Positions 1 to 9,331 of a DNA stretch of 64,000 nucleotides are shown here, piece by piece. The position numbers and the translations under genes were made by a program. The DNA is from JBJXGV01 sp046160485 (GTDB taxonomy: Bacteria; Orphanbacterota; Orphanbacteria; JBJXGV01), in NCBI GenBank assembly GCA_046160485.1, contig JBJXGV010000002.1:235380-299379 (forward strand). The letters run 5' to 3'. The notes beneath the pieces are model-generated. The model made no database searches and was not told where the DNA came from. It worked only from the letters and a program-made list of their open reading frames with translations. Position 1 is the first letter of the stretch, and every line of letters begins with the position of its first letter.

Positions 1-405
1 GCTCACACTCGCGCTCGCGCTCTGCGGGAGATCGAACGCGATCGTCGTCTGGCGTTGGAACGGGTTCGGCGCGCCGGGATGAAGCTGGAACGCGACCGGA
101 GCGGAGGACCCGCCGTCGCGCGGGCCGCCGACCGCGGTCACGCTCGCGGGGCCCGATGCCCAAAAGCCGCCGAGCAGTTTGTACGCGCCGCCTGTGTGCG
201 TGCCGGCGTCGGGCTGTCCGATCGTGCCGCCCAGCGCGTACGCGCTGCCACTCGAAGCGCCGCCCCCGCTCGCGATGACATTCCACGAGAGATCGTAGGC
301 GCCCCCGCTCTGCGCGCGTGCCTTCAACGCGACGGAAACCGCGGCGGACGCGGCGAGGCCGATGCTCACCGCTGCCGTTAGGCCGAACCTTGTGGATCTC
401 CGCAT
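1..405 (-). CDS. Exported protein with GGxYxLxGG repeats and FlgD-like tail (3' partial)
   Basis: The gene reads leftward from ATG at 403-405 and is still open at the window edge (135 codons seen). GGAGG at 410-414 lies 4 nt upstream of the ATG. The N-terminus is a signal peptide ending near 'LKARAQS'. It is followed by two related segments, 'SGGAYDLSWNVI' and 'TGGAYKLLGGFW', with 'YALGGTIGQPDAG' between them. Then comes the start of a C-terminal domain ('HPGAPNPFQRQTTIAFDLP'), the N-terminal signature of FlgD/Ig-like C-terminal sorting domains. It is a clear paralogue of the gene at 13284-13850, with the same order of elements. Function is unknown; it is probably surface-exposed or secreted. 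The missing part should be only the last 50 or so residues, judging by the paralogue. Confidence 0.82.
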   Translation of the reverse strand, partial: MRRSTRFGLTAAVSIGLAASAAVSVALKARAQSGGAYDLSWNVIASGGGASSGSAYALGGTIGQPDAGTHTGGAYKLLGGFWASGPASVTAVGGPRDGGSSAPVAFQLHPGAPNPFQRQTTIAFDLPQSASASVS

Positions 406-642
406 GGTGCCTCCTTTTGTGAGTGGCGGTCGGTCGGACACGTCGCGAGGCCCAAGTGATTCGCGCCCCGGTCGGATCGCCGGCTCTCGTCCCCTTGCCG
501 CTGTTGACGACGGAACGGGCGGCGGTGCACAACCCGCGACAAGAAAAGATCGCCGCGGCTCCGCGTGGTCATGTGGCGGGCACACGATGGGCGAAAAACC
601 TCGCGCGCTCGTTTACAATGAAGCCCCCCAGGGAGGACGAAA

Positions 643-3600
643 TTGCCGCGGATCGCATACAGCACGCGCGGGAGCACGGCGGTGATCGGCGGCGCATTGT
701 TGTTCCTCGCGCTTGGCATGGCGCGCGGCGCGTTTGCGCAGCAGGCGGAGGCGCGCGGTGCGCGCGTCGAGGTCGCGGCGAATGAGGAGCGATCCGCGAG
801 CGTCGAGTCGCTCATCGCCGCCGGGGATTTCGTCGCAGCCGAGAGCGAGGCGCGCGTGCGCCTCGAGGCCGCGGAACGCGAACATGGCGAGCGCTCGGCC
901 GAGACCGCGGCAGCGCTCGGCGCGCTGGTGGACGCGCTCTTCTGGCAGGGGCGATCGCGCGCGCCGGGGACCCGCGCGCTCGCCGAACGATTCGCGCTGC
1001 TCCGCGAAGATCTCTTCGGCCCCGGCGACCCGCGCGTCGCGCACGCACTCGTCAGCCTCGGACGCATCGACGCGGGCGTCGCCGACTACGCCGCCGCCGA
1101 ATCCGTTTTGACGCGGGCCGTCGGGATTTTCGAGGCCGACGTGGACGGAGATTCGCTCGATGTCGCGCTCGCTCTCCAGGAACGCGGACTCGCACGGCAT
1201 CAGAGGGGCCGCTACGACGACGCGCTTGCCGACGCCGAGCGGGCGCTCGCGATGCGCGAGCGCGCGCTCCCGGCGGATCACCCGGACGTCGCGCGCGCGC
1301 TGGCGGCCGTCGCGAACACGTTCTCGGCGCGGGGCGATCCCGTCGCGGCGGAGCCGTTCGCGCGGCGCGCGCTCGCGATCTCCGAACGCGCTGGTCGCTC
1401 AGCGCACCCGCTGACCGCGTGGATTCACAACTCGCTCGGCAATGTGTTGCTGCTCTCCGGGCGGTTGGCCGAGGCGCGCACGGAGTTCGAGACGGCCCTT
1501 GCGATTCGGTTGCAAGCGTTGCGGCCTTCTCATCCCGACATCGCGCTCTCGCTCAACAACCTCGCGGTTGTCGAGAGACGGCTCAACGACAACGAGACGG
1601 CGCGCGACCATCAGCTTCGCGCCATCGAGATCGCCGAGACGGAGCTGGGGCCCGACGACCCGTTCGTGGCGACGTGTCTGTCAAATCTCGCGGGGACGTA
1701 TTTCAAGCTCGGCTCGCTCGAAGAGGCACGGCCGCTCGCGGAGCGCGCGCTCGCGATTCGGAAGCGATCGCTTCCACCGGGCCATCCCGACTTGGGGCTT
1801 TCCGCACACAATCTCGCGATGATCGCGGACGAGAGCGGCGCGCTCGAGACTGCGGTCGCGGCGTATCGGGAGGCGCTCGCGATTTACGAGAACACGCTGG
1901 CGCCGGCGCATCCGTCACACATCCGCGTGATGTGGCGGCTTGGGCATGTGCTCGCGAAGCGGGGGGACGTCGCGACGGCCGAATCGCTCTACGTGGCGGC
2001 GCTCGCGATTGCCGACAGCGCGTATGGCCCGGGCGAGATCGAGGCCGCGGATATCCACAACGAACTCGCGCTGCTCTTGCTCGGCCGCGGGCGTGTCGCC
2101 GCGGCACGTCGCCACGGCGAGCAAGCCGCGGCGACCTACGCGAGCGTCTACGGGCCGCATTCCCCTGAGGTCGCGCTTGCGCAAACCACGGTCGCGACCG
2201 CGCTCGCCGCCGAGGGAGATCGCGTGCGGGCGTTCGAACTTGCGCTGGAGGTCGAGTCGCTCGCTCGCGAGGACGTCGCCGCCGTCTCGCGCGCGCTGCC
2301 GGAGCGCCAAGCGATTCGGTACAACGCCGTGCGTCCCTCCGCGCGCGATCTCCTGATCTCGATGGCCGCGGAGGCGCGCGCCGCCGACGCGTCGACGGTG
2401 CGGCGCGTGTGGGATTCCGAGGCGCGCTCGCGCGCAATCGTCTTCGACCTGATGTCGGCGCGTCATCGCTCGCTCGACGCCGGCGACGATCCGGCGGCGC
2501 GCGCGCTTATGGGCGAGTACGAAACGGCGCTCGGCGATTTCGCGAACCTGCTCGTTCGCAACGTCGACGGAGAAGAGGAGATCGCCGTGCGCGTCGATCG
2601 CGCGCGGGGCGAGGTCGACCGGCTCGAACGCGAGCTGGCCTTGCGGTTCTCTCTCGGCGCGACGGGCACGGCGCTCTCGACGGTCGGCATCGACGAAGCG
2701 CTCCGAGCGCTGCCGCCGCACTCGGCGCTGATTGCGTACGTGGTCTATGACCGCCTCGCGTACGCGGAGAAGCGCACCCCGACGCGCTCGGTGCCGAGTT
2801 ATGGGGCGTTCGTCGCGGCGAACGGCGGCGCGGTCCCGGCGTTCGTGCATCTCGGGCGGCGCGCCGCGGTGGATTCGCTGATCGCACGCTGGCGCGCCGA
2901 AGCCTCCCGTCCCGTCGCGGCCGGCGACGCGCGCGCACGCGCGGCCGCGTACCGCGCCGTCGCGGCGGAATTGCGCGAGAAGATTTGGGACCCCGTCGCG
3001 TCGCGCGCTGGCGCCGCGAGCGACCTCTTCGTCGTCCCGGACGCGAATCTCAATCTCATCAACTTCGCCGCGCTTCCCGAACGCGGCGGGGGATATCTCG
3101 TGGAGTCGGGGCCTGTCGTTCACCTCGTCGGCGCGGAGCGTGATCTCGTCGGCGACGACGGCGGGTTGCGCACGGTCGGCAGCGGCCTGCTCGCGATGGG
3201 CGATCCTGATTTCGACGCGGATCCGACGAGATTCGCGGAGCCGGATTTCACCGCCTCGCCCGTCGCTCCCGGCGGCGCCGCGTCGTTTTACCGTGGCGAG
3301 CGCTCGCGCTGCGCCGAGTTCGCGCGGCAGCGGTGGCGGCGGCTTCCCGCGACGCAGAACGAGATCGCGGACGTCGCGGCGTCCCTCGGCGAGGTCGAGC
3401 GCGACGCACGCGTTCTGAGCGGCGCGCAGGCGACGGAGACTGCGTTTAAGCGCGGGGCGCCTGGTCGCGGAATCGTTCACGTCGCCACGCACGGGTTTTT
3501 TCTGCAGGGGGATTGCGAAGACGTCGACGCGGCGACGCGCGGCATGGGCCGCGTCGTCGAGGAGGGCGCCGCACCCCGGCGCGCGGAGGAGGAGGAGAGC

Positions 3601-4032
3601 CCGCTTCTCCTATCGGGCCTTGTTTTCGCCGGCGCGAATCGTCGCGGCGAATCCGGCGACATCGACGACGGTATCCTCACCGCGGAAGAGATCGGAGCGC
3701 TCGATTTGCGCGGCGCGAAATGCGTCGTTCTCTCCGCTTGCGACACGGGGCTCGGCGACGTGCAGGCGGGCGAGGGCGTCTTCGGTTTGCGGCGAGCGTT
3801 TCGGATCGCGGGCGCGCGTTCCCTCGTGATGAGTCTCTGGTCGGTGGAGGACGTGTCGACGCGCGCGTGGATGCGAGATCTCTACGCATCGCAGGGCGCA
3901 TCGCAGAGTCTCGGCGTCGCGTCGGCCGTCGCGCGCGCCAGCCGTTCGCGCATCATCGAGCGCCGCGCCGCCGGCGAGAGCGATCATCCGTTCTACTGGG
4001 CGGGCTTCGTCGCGACCGAGTCGGCGCGATAG
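643..4032 (+). CDS. Exported TPR-CHAT domain protein
   Basis: This 1129-residue protein starts at TTG 643, supported by GGGAGGA at 631-637 with 5 nt spacing. Residues 1-33 form a signal peptide ending 'RGAFAQ'. Residues of about 50-500 are kinesin-light-chain-type TPR repeats (recurring 'A...ALAI....G..HP..A...NNLA'). The C-terminal third is a CHAT domain, a caspase-like fold, with the expected dyad: His950 in 'HVATHGFF' and Cys1033 in 'LSACDTGLG', followed by 'GEGVFGLRRAF' and 'VMSLWSVED'. CHAT domains are known as cysteine peptidases, e.g. separase and the TPR-CHAT protease of type III-E CRISPR, but here the signal peptide points to an extracytoplasmic location. It converges on a sigma factor/kinase pair. 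The substrate is unknown. Confidence 0.9.
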   Translation: MPRIAYSTRGSTAVIGGALLFLALGMARGAFAQQAEARGARVEVAANEERSASVESLIAAGDFVAAESEARVRLEAAEREHGERSAETAAALGALVDALFWQGRSRAPGTRALAERFALLREDLFGPGDPRVAHALVSLGRIDAGVADYAAAESVLTRAVGIFEADVDGDSLDVALALQERGLARHQRGRYDDALADAERALAMRERALPADHPDVARALAAVANTFSARGDPVAAEPFARRALAISERAGRSAHPLTAWIHNSLGNVLLLSGRLAEARTEFETALAIRLQALRPSHPDIALSLNNLAVVERRLNDNETARDHQLRAIEIAETELGPDDPFVATCLSNLAGTYFKLGSLEEARPLAERALAIRKRSLPPGHPDLGLSAHNLAMIADESGALETAVAAYREALAIYENTLAPAHPSHIRVMWRLGHVLAKRGDVATAESLYVAALAIADSAYGPGEIEAADIHNELALLLLGRGRVAAARRHGEQAAATYASVYGPHSPEVALAQTTVATALAAEGDRVRAFELALEVESLAREDVAAVSRALPERQAIRYNAVRPSARDLLISMAAEARAADASTVRRVWDSEARSRAIVFDLMSARHRSLDAGDDPAARALMGEYETALGDFANLLVRNVDGEEEIAVRVDRARGEVDRLERELALRFSLGATGTALSTVGIDEALRALPPHSALIAYVVYDRLAYAEKRTPTRSVPSYGAFVAANGGAVPAFVHLGRRAAVDSLIARWRAEASRPVAAGDARARAAAYRAVAAELREKIWDPVASRAGAASDLFVVPDANLNLINFAALPERGGGYLVESGPVVHLVGAERDLVGDDGGLRTVGSGLLAMGDPDFDADPTRFAEPDFTASPVAPGGAASFYRGERSRCAEFARQRWRRLPATQNEIADVAASLGEVERDARVLSGAQATETAFKRGAPGRGIVHVATHGFFLQGDCEDVDAATRGMGRVVEEGAAPRRAEEEESPLLLSGLVFAGANRRGESGDIDDGILTAEEIGALDLRGAKCVVLSACDTGLGDVQAGEGVFGLRRAFRIAGARSLVMSLWSVEDVSTRAWMRDLYASQGASQSLGVASAVARASRSRIIERRAAGESDHPFYWAGFVATESAR

Positions 4033-4089
4033 CGCGGTGTCGCGTCGCGGCGCGTCGCGTCGCGTCGCGCGCTCGCGTCGAGTCGCGCG
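4033..4089. repeat. Imperfect GCGTC/CGCGT tandem repeat between convergent genes
   Basis: The gap between two convergent stop codons consists almost entirely of imperfect copies of GCGTC/CGCGT, with three consecutive exact copies of GCGTC near 4052-4066. No T-tract terminator is visible. It may be slippage-derived filler or may form structured transcript ends. Confidence 0.5.
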
Positions 4090-4093
4090 CCGT

Positions 4094-5947
4094 CTAACTC
4101 GGCGGGTTCTCGAAAGTCAGCTTTCGAATCCAGATCCCGCGCACGGTTTCGCTCTCGGCCCGCAACGGCTCCGCCATTTCGAAGAGGCTCTTGCTGAGCG
4201 CACGCGCCGTCGCGCTGCCATCCTCCTCGACGAATCCCCCCATGCCGCGCAGTTCGAGCATTGCGTCGTTGGCGATCGGCGCGAGCGCCGGCGCTGCGCC
4301 GTCGCGCGCCGGGCGCGTTAGCCCCAGCGCGGCGTTCTCGAACGAGACGAGGCGCGCTCGGCTCGCGACAAGCAGGAGATGCTCGCGTCCGCCGGCGGAG
4401 GTGATCTCCCAGTACGCGTGCCGGCCGCGGCGTGAGCCCGGAAGGCGGTGATCGATGCCGGAGGGGAGCGGATTGCGCGGCACGTATTCGTCGGACGGGA
4501 AGAGCAGAAACGCGTCGCCGCGCTCGTCCTCGTTGATGACGTACACGTAGAGGCTTTCGGACGCGGTGATCGCGATCGAGATCGAATCGCCGGGCGCGAC
4601 GCGGGCGCCGTTGCCGAGACGCTCGCGCTGGCTCGCGCCGCGGTGTGCGGACGCGGAAACCGTGAATGCGCCGGTCGCGACAGAGCCCGCGGGCGTGAGC
4701 GCGGCCGTGGTCGCGGCGCCCGTGCGCGCGGCATCGCGACCCGGTCGCGAGGCGAAGTAGGATGCCGCGGCGATCATTAGCACGAGCCCGGCGCAGAACG
4801 CGATGATCGCGAATCGGATGCGTGACGCGCTCGCGCGCGTGGCGTCGGGGAAGCTTCGTGTGGCGCGAACTTTCGCGCTTGCGCCCGCGTTCGTGTTCCG
4901 CGCGGCGCTCGCCGCGGCGGCCGGCGCGTCTGCCCGCGCGGGCTCCGTCGCCGCGCCGGCCGCTCGCCCCTCGACAACGGTTGCGGCCAGCGCGCGTTCC
5001 AGCGCGCCCGCGCTCGCGTATCGCGCGTCCGGATCGGCCGCGAGGCCCGCTTCGATCGTCTGAACGAGCGCGGCGGGAAGGTCGGGCCGCACATCGCGCA
5101 GCGGCGATGTCGCGCGCGCCGCGTGCGCCTGCCGCAGATCGTCCATCGAAGCGCCGCGCACCGGATAATCCGCCGCCGCGAGGAAATACAACAGCACGCC
5201 GAGCGAGTAGAGATCGGACCGCGCCGACGGCGCATCGCCTCGCATCACCTCGGGCGCCATGTAGAGCGGCGTGCCGCGGCCGGGACCGAAGTCCATCAGC
5301 ACGATGCGGCCGCCGTCTTCGCGCATGACGTTCTGCGCCTTCACGTCGCGGTGCACGATGCCCGAAAGATGAACCGCCGAGAGCGCGCGGCAAAGCTCGA
5401 TGCCGATCGCGGCGATTTCGTTCGCGCCGAAGCGGCCGTCGCGTCGAACGATTTCCGCGAGCGTGCGGCCGCGAATCATTTCCATCACGATGCCGGGGCG
5501 CGCGCTCGCGCCACCCTTGCCGAAACGCTCGACGGAGAAGACGTTGACGACGTTCGTGTGGCGCACGCCCGCGAGGCGCCGCGCTTCCTCGATGTACGAG
5601 GGCGCCGCGGCCGCGTTCTTCGCGCGCCACGGCAGCGGTTCCTCGGGTGCGAGGAGTTTGAGCGCGACCTCGCGCTCGAGGTGCGAGTCCCACGCGCGAA
5701 AGACGTCGCCGTACGCGCCGCTTCCGAGCAGTTCGTCGATGCGCAGGTGGCCGACCCACTCGCCCGGCTGCGCGAGCGCGCCGACCGGGTTTGCCGCAAG
5801 CGTGCCGATCGCCGAAATCGATCGCAGCGACGAGAGGAGCGCCTTCTCGCGTTCGCCGAGAGCCGCCGATTCCTCTTGCTCCCAGTCGATCGCCGCGCCG
5901 TCGGAGACGGATTCCAAGAGCCGGGCAATGCGCGTCGCGTCACTCAT
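4094..5947 (-). CDS. Transmembrane Ser/Thr protein kinase with DUF4384-like C-terminus
   Basis: This 617-residue PknB-type kinase has a glycine-rich loop 'GSGAYG' at 75-80, catalytic Lys97 in 'VALKLL', 'HRDVKAQN' at 199-206, DFG at 219-221 and an 'YMAPE' activation segment. The activation loop between DFG and APE is very short. An Ala/Arg-rich linker leads to one membrane segment at about 377-398. The extracytoplasmic C-terminus carries a DUF4384-like domain (about 455-560, 'LYVYVINEDERGDAFLLFPSDEY'), often found on bacterial kinases and beside CHAT proteins. The ATG overlaps the last 8 nt of the upstream sigma factor, so the two are co-translated. The likely role is to sense an envelope signal and phosphorylate cytoplasmic targets, perhaps the sigma factor. 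Confidence 0.92.
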   Translation of the reverse strand: MSDATRIARLLESVSDGAAIDWEQEESAALGEREKALLSSLRSISAIGTLAANPVGALAQPGEWVGHLRIDELLGSGAYGDVFRAWDSHLEREVALKLLAPEEPLPWRAKNAAAAPSYIEEARRLAGVRHTNVVNVFSVERFGKGGASARPGIVMEMIRGRTLAEIVRRDGRFGANEIAAIGIELCRALSAVHLSGIVHRDVKAQNVMREDGGRIVLMDFGPGRGTPLYMAPEVMRGDAPSARSDLYSLGVLLYFLAAADYPVRGASMDDLRQAHAARATSPLRDVRPDLPAALVQTIEAGLAADPDARYASAGALERALAATVVEGRAAGAATEPARADAPAAAASAARNTNAGASAKVRATRSFPDATRASASRIRFAIIAFCAGLVLMIAAASYFASRPGRDAARTGAATTAALTPAGSVATGAFTVSASAHRGASQRERLGNGARVAPGDSISIAITASESLYVYVINEDERGDAFLLFPSDEYVPRNPLPSGIDHRLPGSRRGRHAYWEITSAGGREHLLLVASRARLVSFENAALGLTRPARDGAAPALAPIANDAMLELRGMGGFVEEDGSATARALSKSLFEMAEPLRAESETVRGIWIRKLTFENPPS

Positions 5948-6548
5948 CGTCGGACATCTCCTCGATCAGCCGTTCGATCGCGCGGATGACGAACATGCGC
6001 GCCGCGTTCTTCGAAGGTTTGCCGAGCGAGTCGGCGATCTCCTCGTAGCTCGCGCACATTTCGATGCGCGCGACCACCGCCTCGCGTTCTTCCGGGCGCA
6101 GCCGCGCGAGTCCGCGCTCGTAGCGCTCGGCCTGATCGCGCCCGATCGTGTACTCGAGCGGCGAGATCCCGCCGTCTTCGTGCTCGGAGTCGAGTTCGGC
6201 GCGCCCGGGCTCGCGCTGCACGCGGCGCAGCTCGTCGCGCACACGGTTGTGGATCGACTGGCGCAGATACGCGTGGAATCCGCCGGCCTCGCGCGGTTCG
6301 AATCCCGAGACGTGTTTGAACGAGCGGACGAGTACGTCTTGAACGATGTCTTCGGTGTCGAGCAGGTCGCGCGAACGCGCGGGGAGGCGGCCGCGCGCCC
6401 AGTCGCGAAGGCGAGGCGCGTAGCGCGAATAGAGCAGGTCGAACGCGCGCGTGTCGCCTTCGCGGATTCGCGCGATCAGATCGAGGGTCGACTGCGCTCG
6501 CGCGTCGTCGCCGGATGCGGCGGAGTGGTCGGCGTTCGTGTCGCTCAT
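5940..6548 (-). CDS. ECF-type RNA polymerase sigma factor paired with kinase
   Basis: This is a 202-residue sigma-70-family protein. Region 2 holds 'YSRYAPRLRDWARGRLP' and the canonical acidic core-binding stretch 'DTEDIVQDVLVRSF'. Region 4 is an HTH ('EEIADSLGKPSKNAARMFVIRAIERL'-like, split here for length). I chose ATG 6548 because the 34 extra residues reachable from 6650 do not look like sigma sequence; neither start has a strong Shine-Dalgarno. The gene overlaps the downstream kinase by 8 nt. Unlike the sigma factor at 14009, its region 2 keeps acidic residues, so ordinary core binding is expected. It may direct expression of this locus in response to the kinase. Confidence 0.88.
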   Translation of the reverse strand: MSDTNADHSAASGDDARAQSTLDLIARIREGDTRAFDLLYSRYAPRLRDWARGRLPARSRDLLDTEDIVQDVLVRSFKHVSGFEPREAGGFHAYLRQSIHNRVRDELRRVQREPGRAELDSEHEDGGISPLEYTIGRDQAERYERGLARLRPEEREAVVARIEMCASYEEIADSLGKPSKNAARMFVIRAIERLIEEMSDDE

Positions 6549-6777
6549 CCGGCTGTTAGTCCAAGCATCTCTCTCCGATTCGCACGCGCGCGACCGCGTC
6601 GAGAAGATGAATCCCATTCCTATTGCCGGCGAAACCATCGTCGCGTTCATCTACATGAGAGGACGCTCGCGCCGGTGCCCGTGCACACACATTCTGATGC
6701 GCCGCGAGAAAAAGCCGCGCGTCCGGCGGACCAGCCGCGCGAGCCGCCCGCATTATACGCGCCGCGCTCACGCTCGG

Positions 6778-6806
6778 GTGACACCATGCCGATCATCCGG
6801 TATACT
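6778..6806 (+). promoter_or_regulatory. Sigma-70-type promoter of phoH
   Basis: GTGACA (6778-6783) and TATACT (6801-6806) are separated by exactly 17 nt, close to the TTGACA/TATAAT consensus. Transcription would start near 6813, about 38 nt before the phoH GTG. Confidence 0.65.
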
Positions 6807-6850
6807 GCGGCGGCGTTTCACCCGAACAGAAGGGGAATTCCAGCAACCGA

Positions 6851-7918
6851 GTGAGCGAATCGACAATCGTCCGCAAGATACAGTTCGTCGAAGTCGAACC
6901 GCTCCACCTCCTCGGTGAGAGCGACCTCAATCTTCATTTCATCTCCGACCGATTCCCGACCGTCACGATCGTCGCGCGCGGCAACGGCATTACCCTCGAG
7001 GGGCCTCCCGAGGATGTCAGCCGCGCCGAGACACTCTTCCTCCAGCTTATTACGCTCGTCCGCCAAGGAAAAATTCTCAACGCACAGGACGTCGAGTACG
7101 CGCTCTCACTCCTCGACGATTCGGGGCGCACGCAACTTTCGCAGCTCTGGAACGGCAAGGAACCGTTTTTCGATGTGCGCCGGCCGATCAAGCCGAAGAC
7201 CGTCGGCCAGAGCGATTACGCCCGCGCGATTCAGGCCCACGACATCGTTTTCGGGGTCGGGCCCGCGGGAACAGGGAAGACCTACATCGCGGTGGCGTGC
7301 GCCGTCACCGCGCTGAAGCGTCGCGCGGTGTCGCGCATCGTTCTGGTGCGCCCCGCCGTCGAAGCCGAAGAGAGCCTCGGATTTCTCCCCGGCGACTTTC
7401 AGGAGAAGGTGGACCCGTATCTGCGCCCGCTCTACGACGCGCTCAACGAGATGATGGGCCCCGACAAGATTCGCCGCTCGCTCGAGATGGGCGTCATCGA
7501 GGTCGCGCCGCTGGCGTACATGCGCGGCCGCACGCTCTCCGATTCGTTCGTCATCCTCGACGAGGCGCAGAACACCACGATCGGGCAGATGAAAATGTTC
7601 CTAACGCGTCTCGGCGCGAATTCGAAGGCCGTCATCACGGGCGACGTCACGCAGATCGACTTGAAGGACAAGGGTGCGTCGGGACTCGTGCTGATTCAGT
7701 CGATTCTTCGCGATGTCGACGGCATCAACTTCTGCTACTTCACCGAGCGCGACGTCGTGCGGCACCCGCTCGTGAAGAAGATCATCAAGGCGTTCGAGGA
7801 GCACGGCGCGAACGGGTCGGCGAACGGCGGGCCCCCGAACGGCCAGGCGACGGACGGGCGGACGGTCAGCGGATCGGACTCCGCCGGCGGCGCTCAGCCG
7901 GGCGCACCGAACCGCTAG
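6851..7918 (+). CDS. phoH: PhoH family ATPase/RNase-associated protein
   Basis: This 355-residue protein has an N-terminal KH-like region and a PhoH P-loop ATPase domain, with Walker A 'GPAGTGKT' at 137-144 and Walker B 'FVILDEAQ' with Asp237/Glu238. The start is GTG 6851; AAGGGGA near 6830 is somewhat far upstream. The tail after about residue 318 is a Gly/Asn/Pro-rich low-complexity extension not typical of the family core. PhoH is normally adjacent to ybeY and works with it in RNA metabolism. Here ybeY is about 9.5 kb downstream on the same strand, with unrelated genes in between. It is the first core gene of the dispersed phoH-ybeY-corC-recO-glyQS cluster. Confidence 0.95.
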   Translation: MSESTIVRKIQFVEVEPLHLLGESDLNLHFISDRFPTVTIVARGNGITLEGPPEDVSRAETLFLQLITLVRQGKILNAQDVEYALSLLDDSGRTQLSQLWNGKEPFFDVRRPIKPKTVGQSDYARAIQAHDIVFGVGPAGTGKTYIAVACAVTALKRRAVSRIVLVRPAVEAEESLGFLPGDFQEKVDPYLRPLYDALNEMMGPDKIRRSLEMGVIEVAPLAYMRGRTLSDSFVILDEAQNTTIGQMKMFLTRLGANSKAVITGDVTQIDLKDKGASGLVLIQSILRDVDGINFCYFTERDVVRHPLVKKIIKAFEEHGANGSANGGPPNGQATDGRTVSGSDSAGGAQPGAPNR

Positions 7919-7986
7919 CCTCGCGAGATCTTCGAGACCGTCACGCGCGACCGTACCGCTTCCTCACGCGCCGCGAGAATTCGCTC

Positions 7987-9300
7987 TTACGGCGTGATCG
8001 TCACAACGCCCGGTCCCGCGATCGTGAGCGGCTTGCTGAGCGTCACGACGCCGCCCGTGCTGTAGCTTCCCGTCGGCTGCAGGTAGAGCGCGCTCCCGGA
8101 TGGCGCCGCGTTGTACGCCTCCATGAATGTGTTGTAGGGGAAGTCGCCCCATCCATTCTCGAATCCGGCGTAGCCGGCGCTTGCCCAGATCATGAGCCCG
8201 TTGATACACGGGTCGAGGATCTGGGTCGGTTGCGGTGCGCTGCAGGAGGCCGGGTCCATCATCTTCAGCCGCGCGACCTCTTCCGCGCTGATGCACATGA
8301 TCGGTTCCGACGGCGGCAGCTCCTGGCCCGGTTGCGTGTTGTCGTCGATGAGCGCCCAGTCGTTCTGGTCGTTCAGAAATCCACGCAAGCCTGTGGCGGC
8401 GCACCAGGGCTCCCCGTCGAGATCCTGCCCGACGGTGCCGGTGATCGAGCCGTCGCAGTTCCAGTCGATCGAGCGGACGCCGACCCCGCGCGTCTCCGAG
8501 AGCGCGTTCTCATTGAGTGTCGGGAAGCGGCCGCTCGAGTAGTCGATTTCCTTAAGCAGCGCGGTCGCGGTCGTATCGACAAGGTCGAGGCACTTCATGC
8601 GCGTGCGAATGCCGCTGAGCTGGTATTGGTAGCTCATGATGCTCGCGTAGTTCGGATTGAAGTCGCCGTCTGAGGTGTCCGAACCGGCGTGGTGCCTGAG
8701 CTCGAGGTTGTGGCCTAACTCGTGCGCGAATGTCGCGGCGCGATCGAACGGCGTGCCCACGCTGTCGGCGAACGCGCCGAGGCTGACGAGAAAGTCGTCA
8801 CCTCCGAACTCGCCAAGTCCCGAGCTGCCGGTCACGGCGGCCGGGCCCTCGGGGTCGTACTGGTGCACGAAGATGCAGTAGTGCCATCCGCCACCCGTGT
8901 TGTCGAAGTACAGACTCCTGTACCAGCGGAACGAGTTGATGCCGAGCCATGTGAAGAAGTTCGGGGAGCCGCCCGAGCTGTCGGGCATCACGTCGACGTG
9001 CGGGACCGCGTCGTCGATCACCGCGTTCAGCGTGATCCCGTGACACGCGAACATCTGGACGATCGCATCGATCTCGGCCTGCGAGGGCTGGTGGCTGTGT
9101 GTGCCGCTGACCATGTAGTCGATCTCGACGTTGATCTGCGTGGGGGGCTGCGCCTCGCTCCTCTGAGTCATCGCGAGTGACGCCGCGACGAGCACCGCCG
9201 GTAAGAGCGTCGCGCGAATTGCCGAGCCGAATGCGCTGCGCGAATGACCGAAGGCACGCATGTTCGCGCCCGCGCTTCCACGGAATCTGCTTCTTGTCAT
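7987..9300 (-). CDS. Secreted metzincin-type zinc metalloprotease
   Basis: This is a 437-residue exported protein. The signal peptide is at about 28-51 ('AVLVAASLAMTQRSEAQ'). The zinc site 'HELGHNLELRH' at 193-203 fits HExxHxxxxxH (His193, Glu194, His197, His203), and a Met-turn candidate 'SIMSYQ' (Met222) follows, as in metzincins such as peptidase families M10, M12 and M43. The C-terminal about 60 residues ('FMEAYNAAPSGSALYLQPTGS', 'LSKPLTIAGPG') resemble the entry strands of a parallel beta-helix that stops after one or two turns. AAAGAGGAG lies 8 nt before the ATG. It is the last gene of a five-gene minus-strand run. Substrate unknown. Confidence 0.88.
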   Translation of the reverse strand: MTRSRFRGSAGANMRAFGHSRSAFGSAIRATLLPAVLVAASLAMTQRSEAQPPTQINVEIDYMVSGTHSHQPSQAEIDAIVQMFACHGITLNAVIDDAVPHVDVMPDSSGGSPNFFTWLGINSFRWYRSLYFDNTGGGWHYCIFVHQYDPEGPAAVTGSSGLGEFGGDDFLVSLGAFADSVGTPFDRAATFAHELGHNLELRHHAGSDTSDGDFNPNYASIMSYQYQLSGIRTRMKCLDLVDTTATALLKEIDYSSGRFPTLNENALSETRGVGVRSIDWNCDGSITGTVGQDLDGEPWCAATGLRGFLNDQNDWALIDDNTQPGQELPPSEPIMCISAEEVARLKMMDPASCSAPQPTQILDPCINGLMIWASAGYAGFENGWGDFPYNTFMEAYNAAPSGSALYLQPTGSYSTGGVVTLSKPLTIAGPGVVTITP

Positions 9301-9331
9301 CGTGATCGCTCCTCTTTCGACAGCGGCGCGA

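Noticed and set aside
614..619. TACAAT as -10 box for the TPR-CHAT gene
   Set aside because: No -35 match 16-18 nt upstream, and the resulting leader would barely include the ribosome-binding site.
1915..3492. 525-codon minus-strand ORF antisense to the TPR-CHAT gene
   Set aside because: Arg-rich shadow with no motif or ribosome site; the opposite strand carries clear TPR and CHAT motifs. Long antisense frames are common at this GC content.
3993..5759. 588-codon minus-strand ORF overlapping the kinase gene in another frame
   Set aside because: Composition is almost entirely Arg/Ala/Gly, and the overlapping frame encodes a complete kinase.
6549..6650. Longer N-terminus for the sigma factor at 5940
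   Set aside because: The extra 34 residues do not resemble sigma sequence and the upstream ATG lacks a Shine-Dalgarno.
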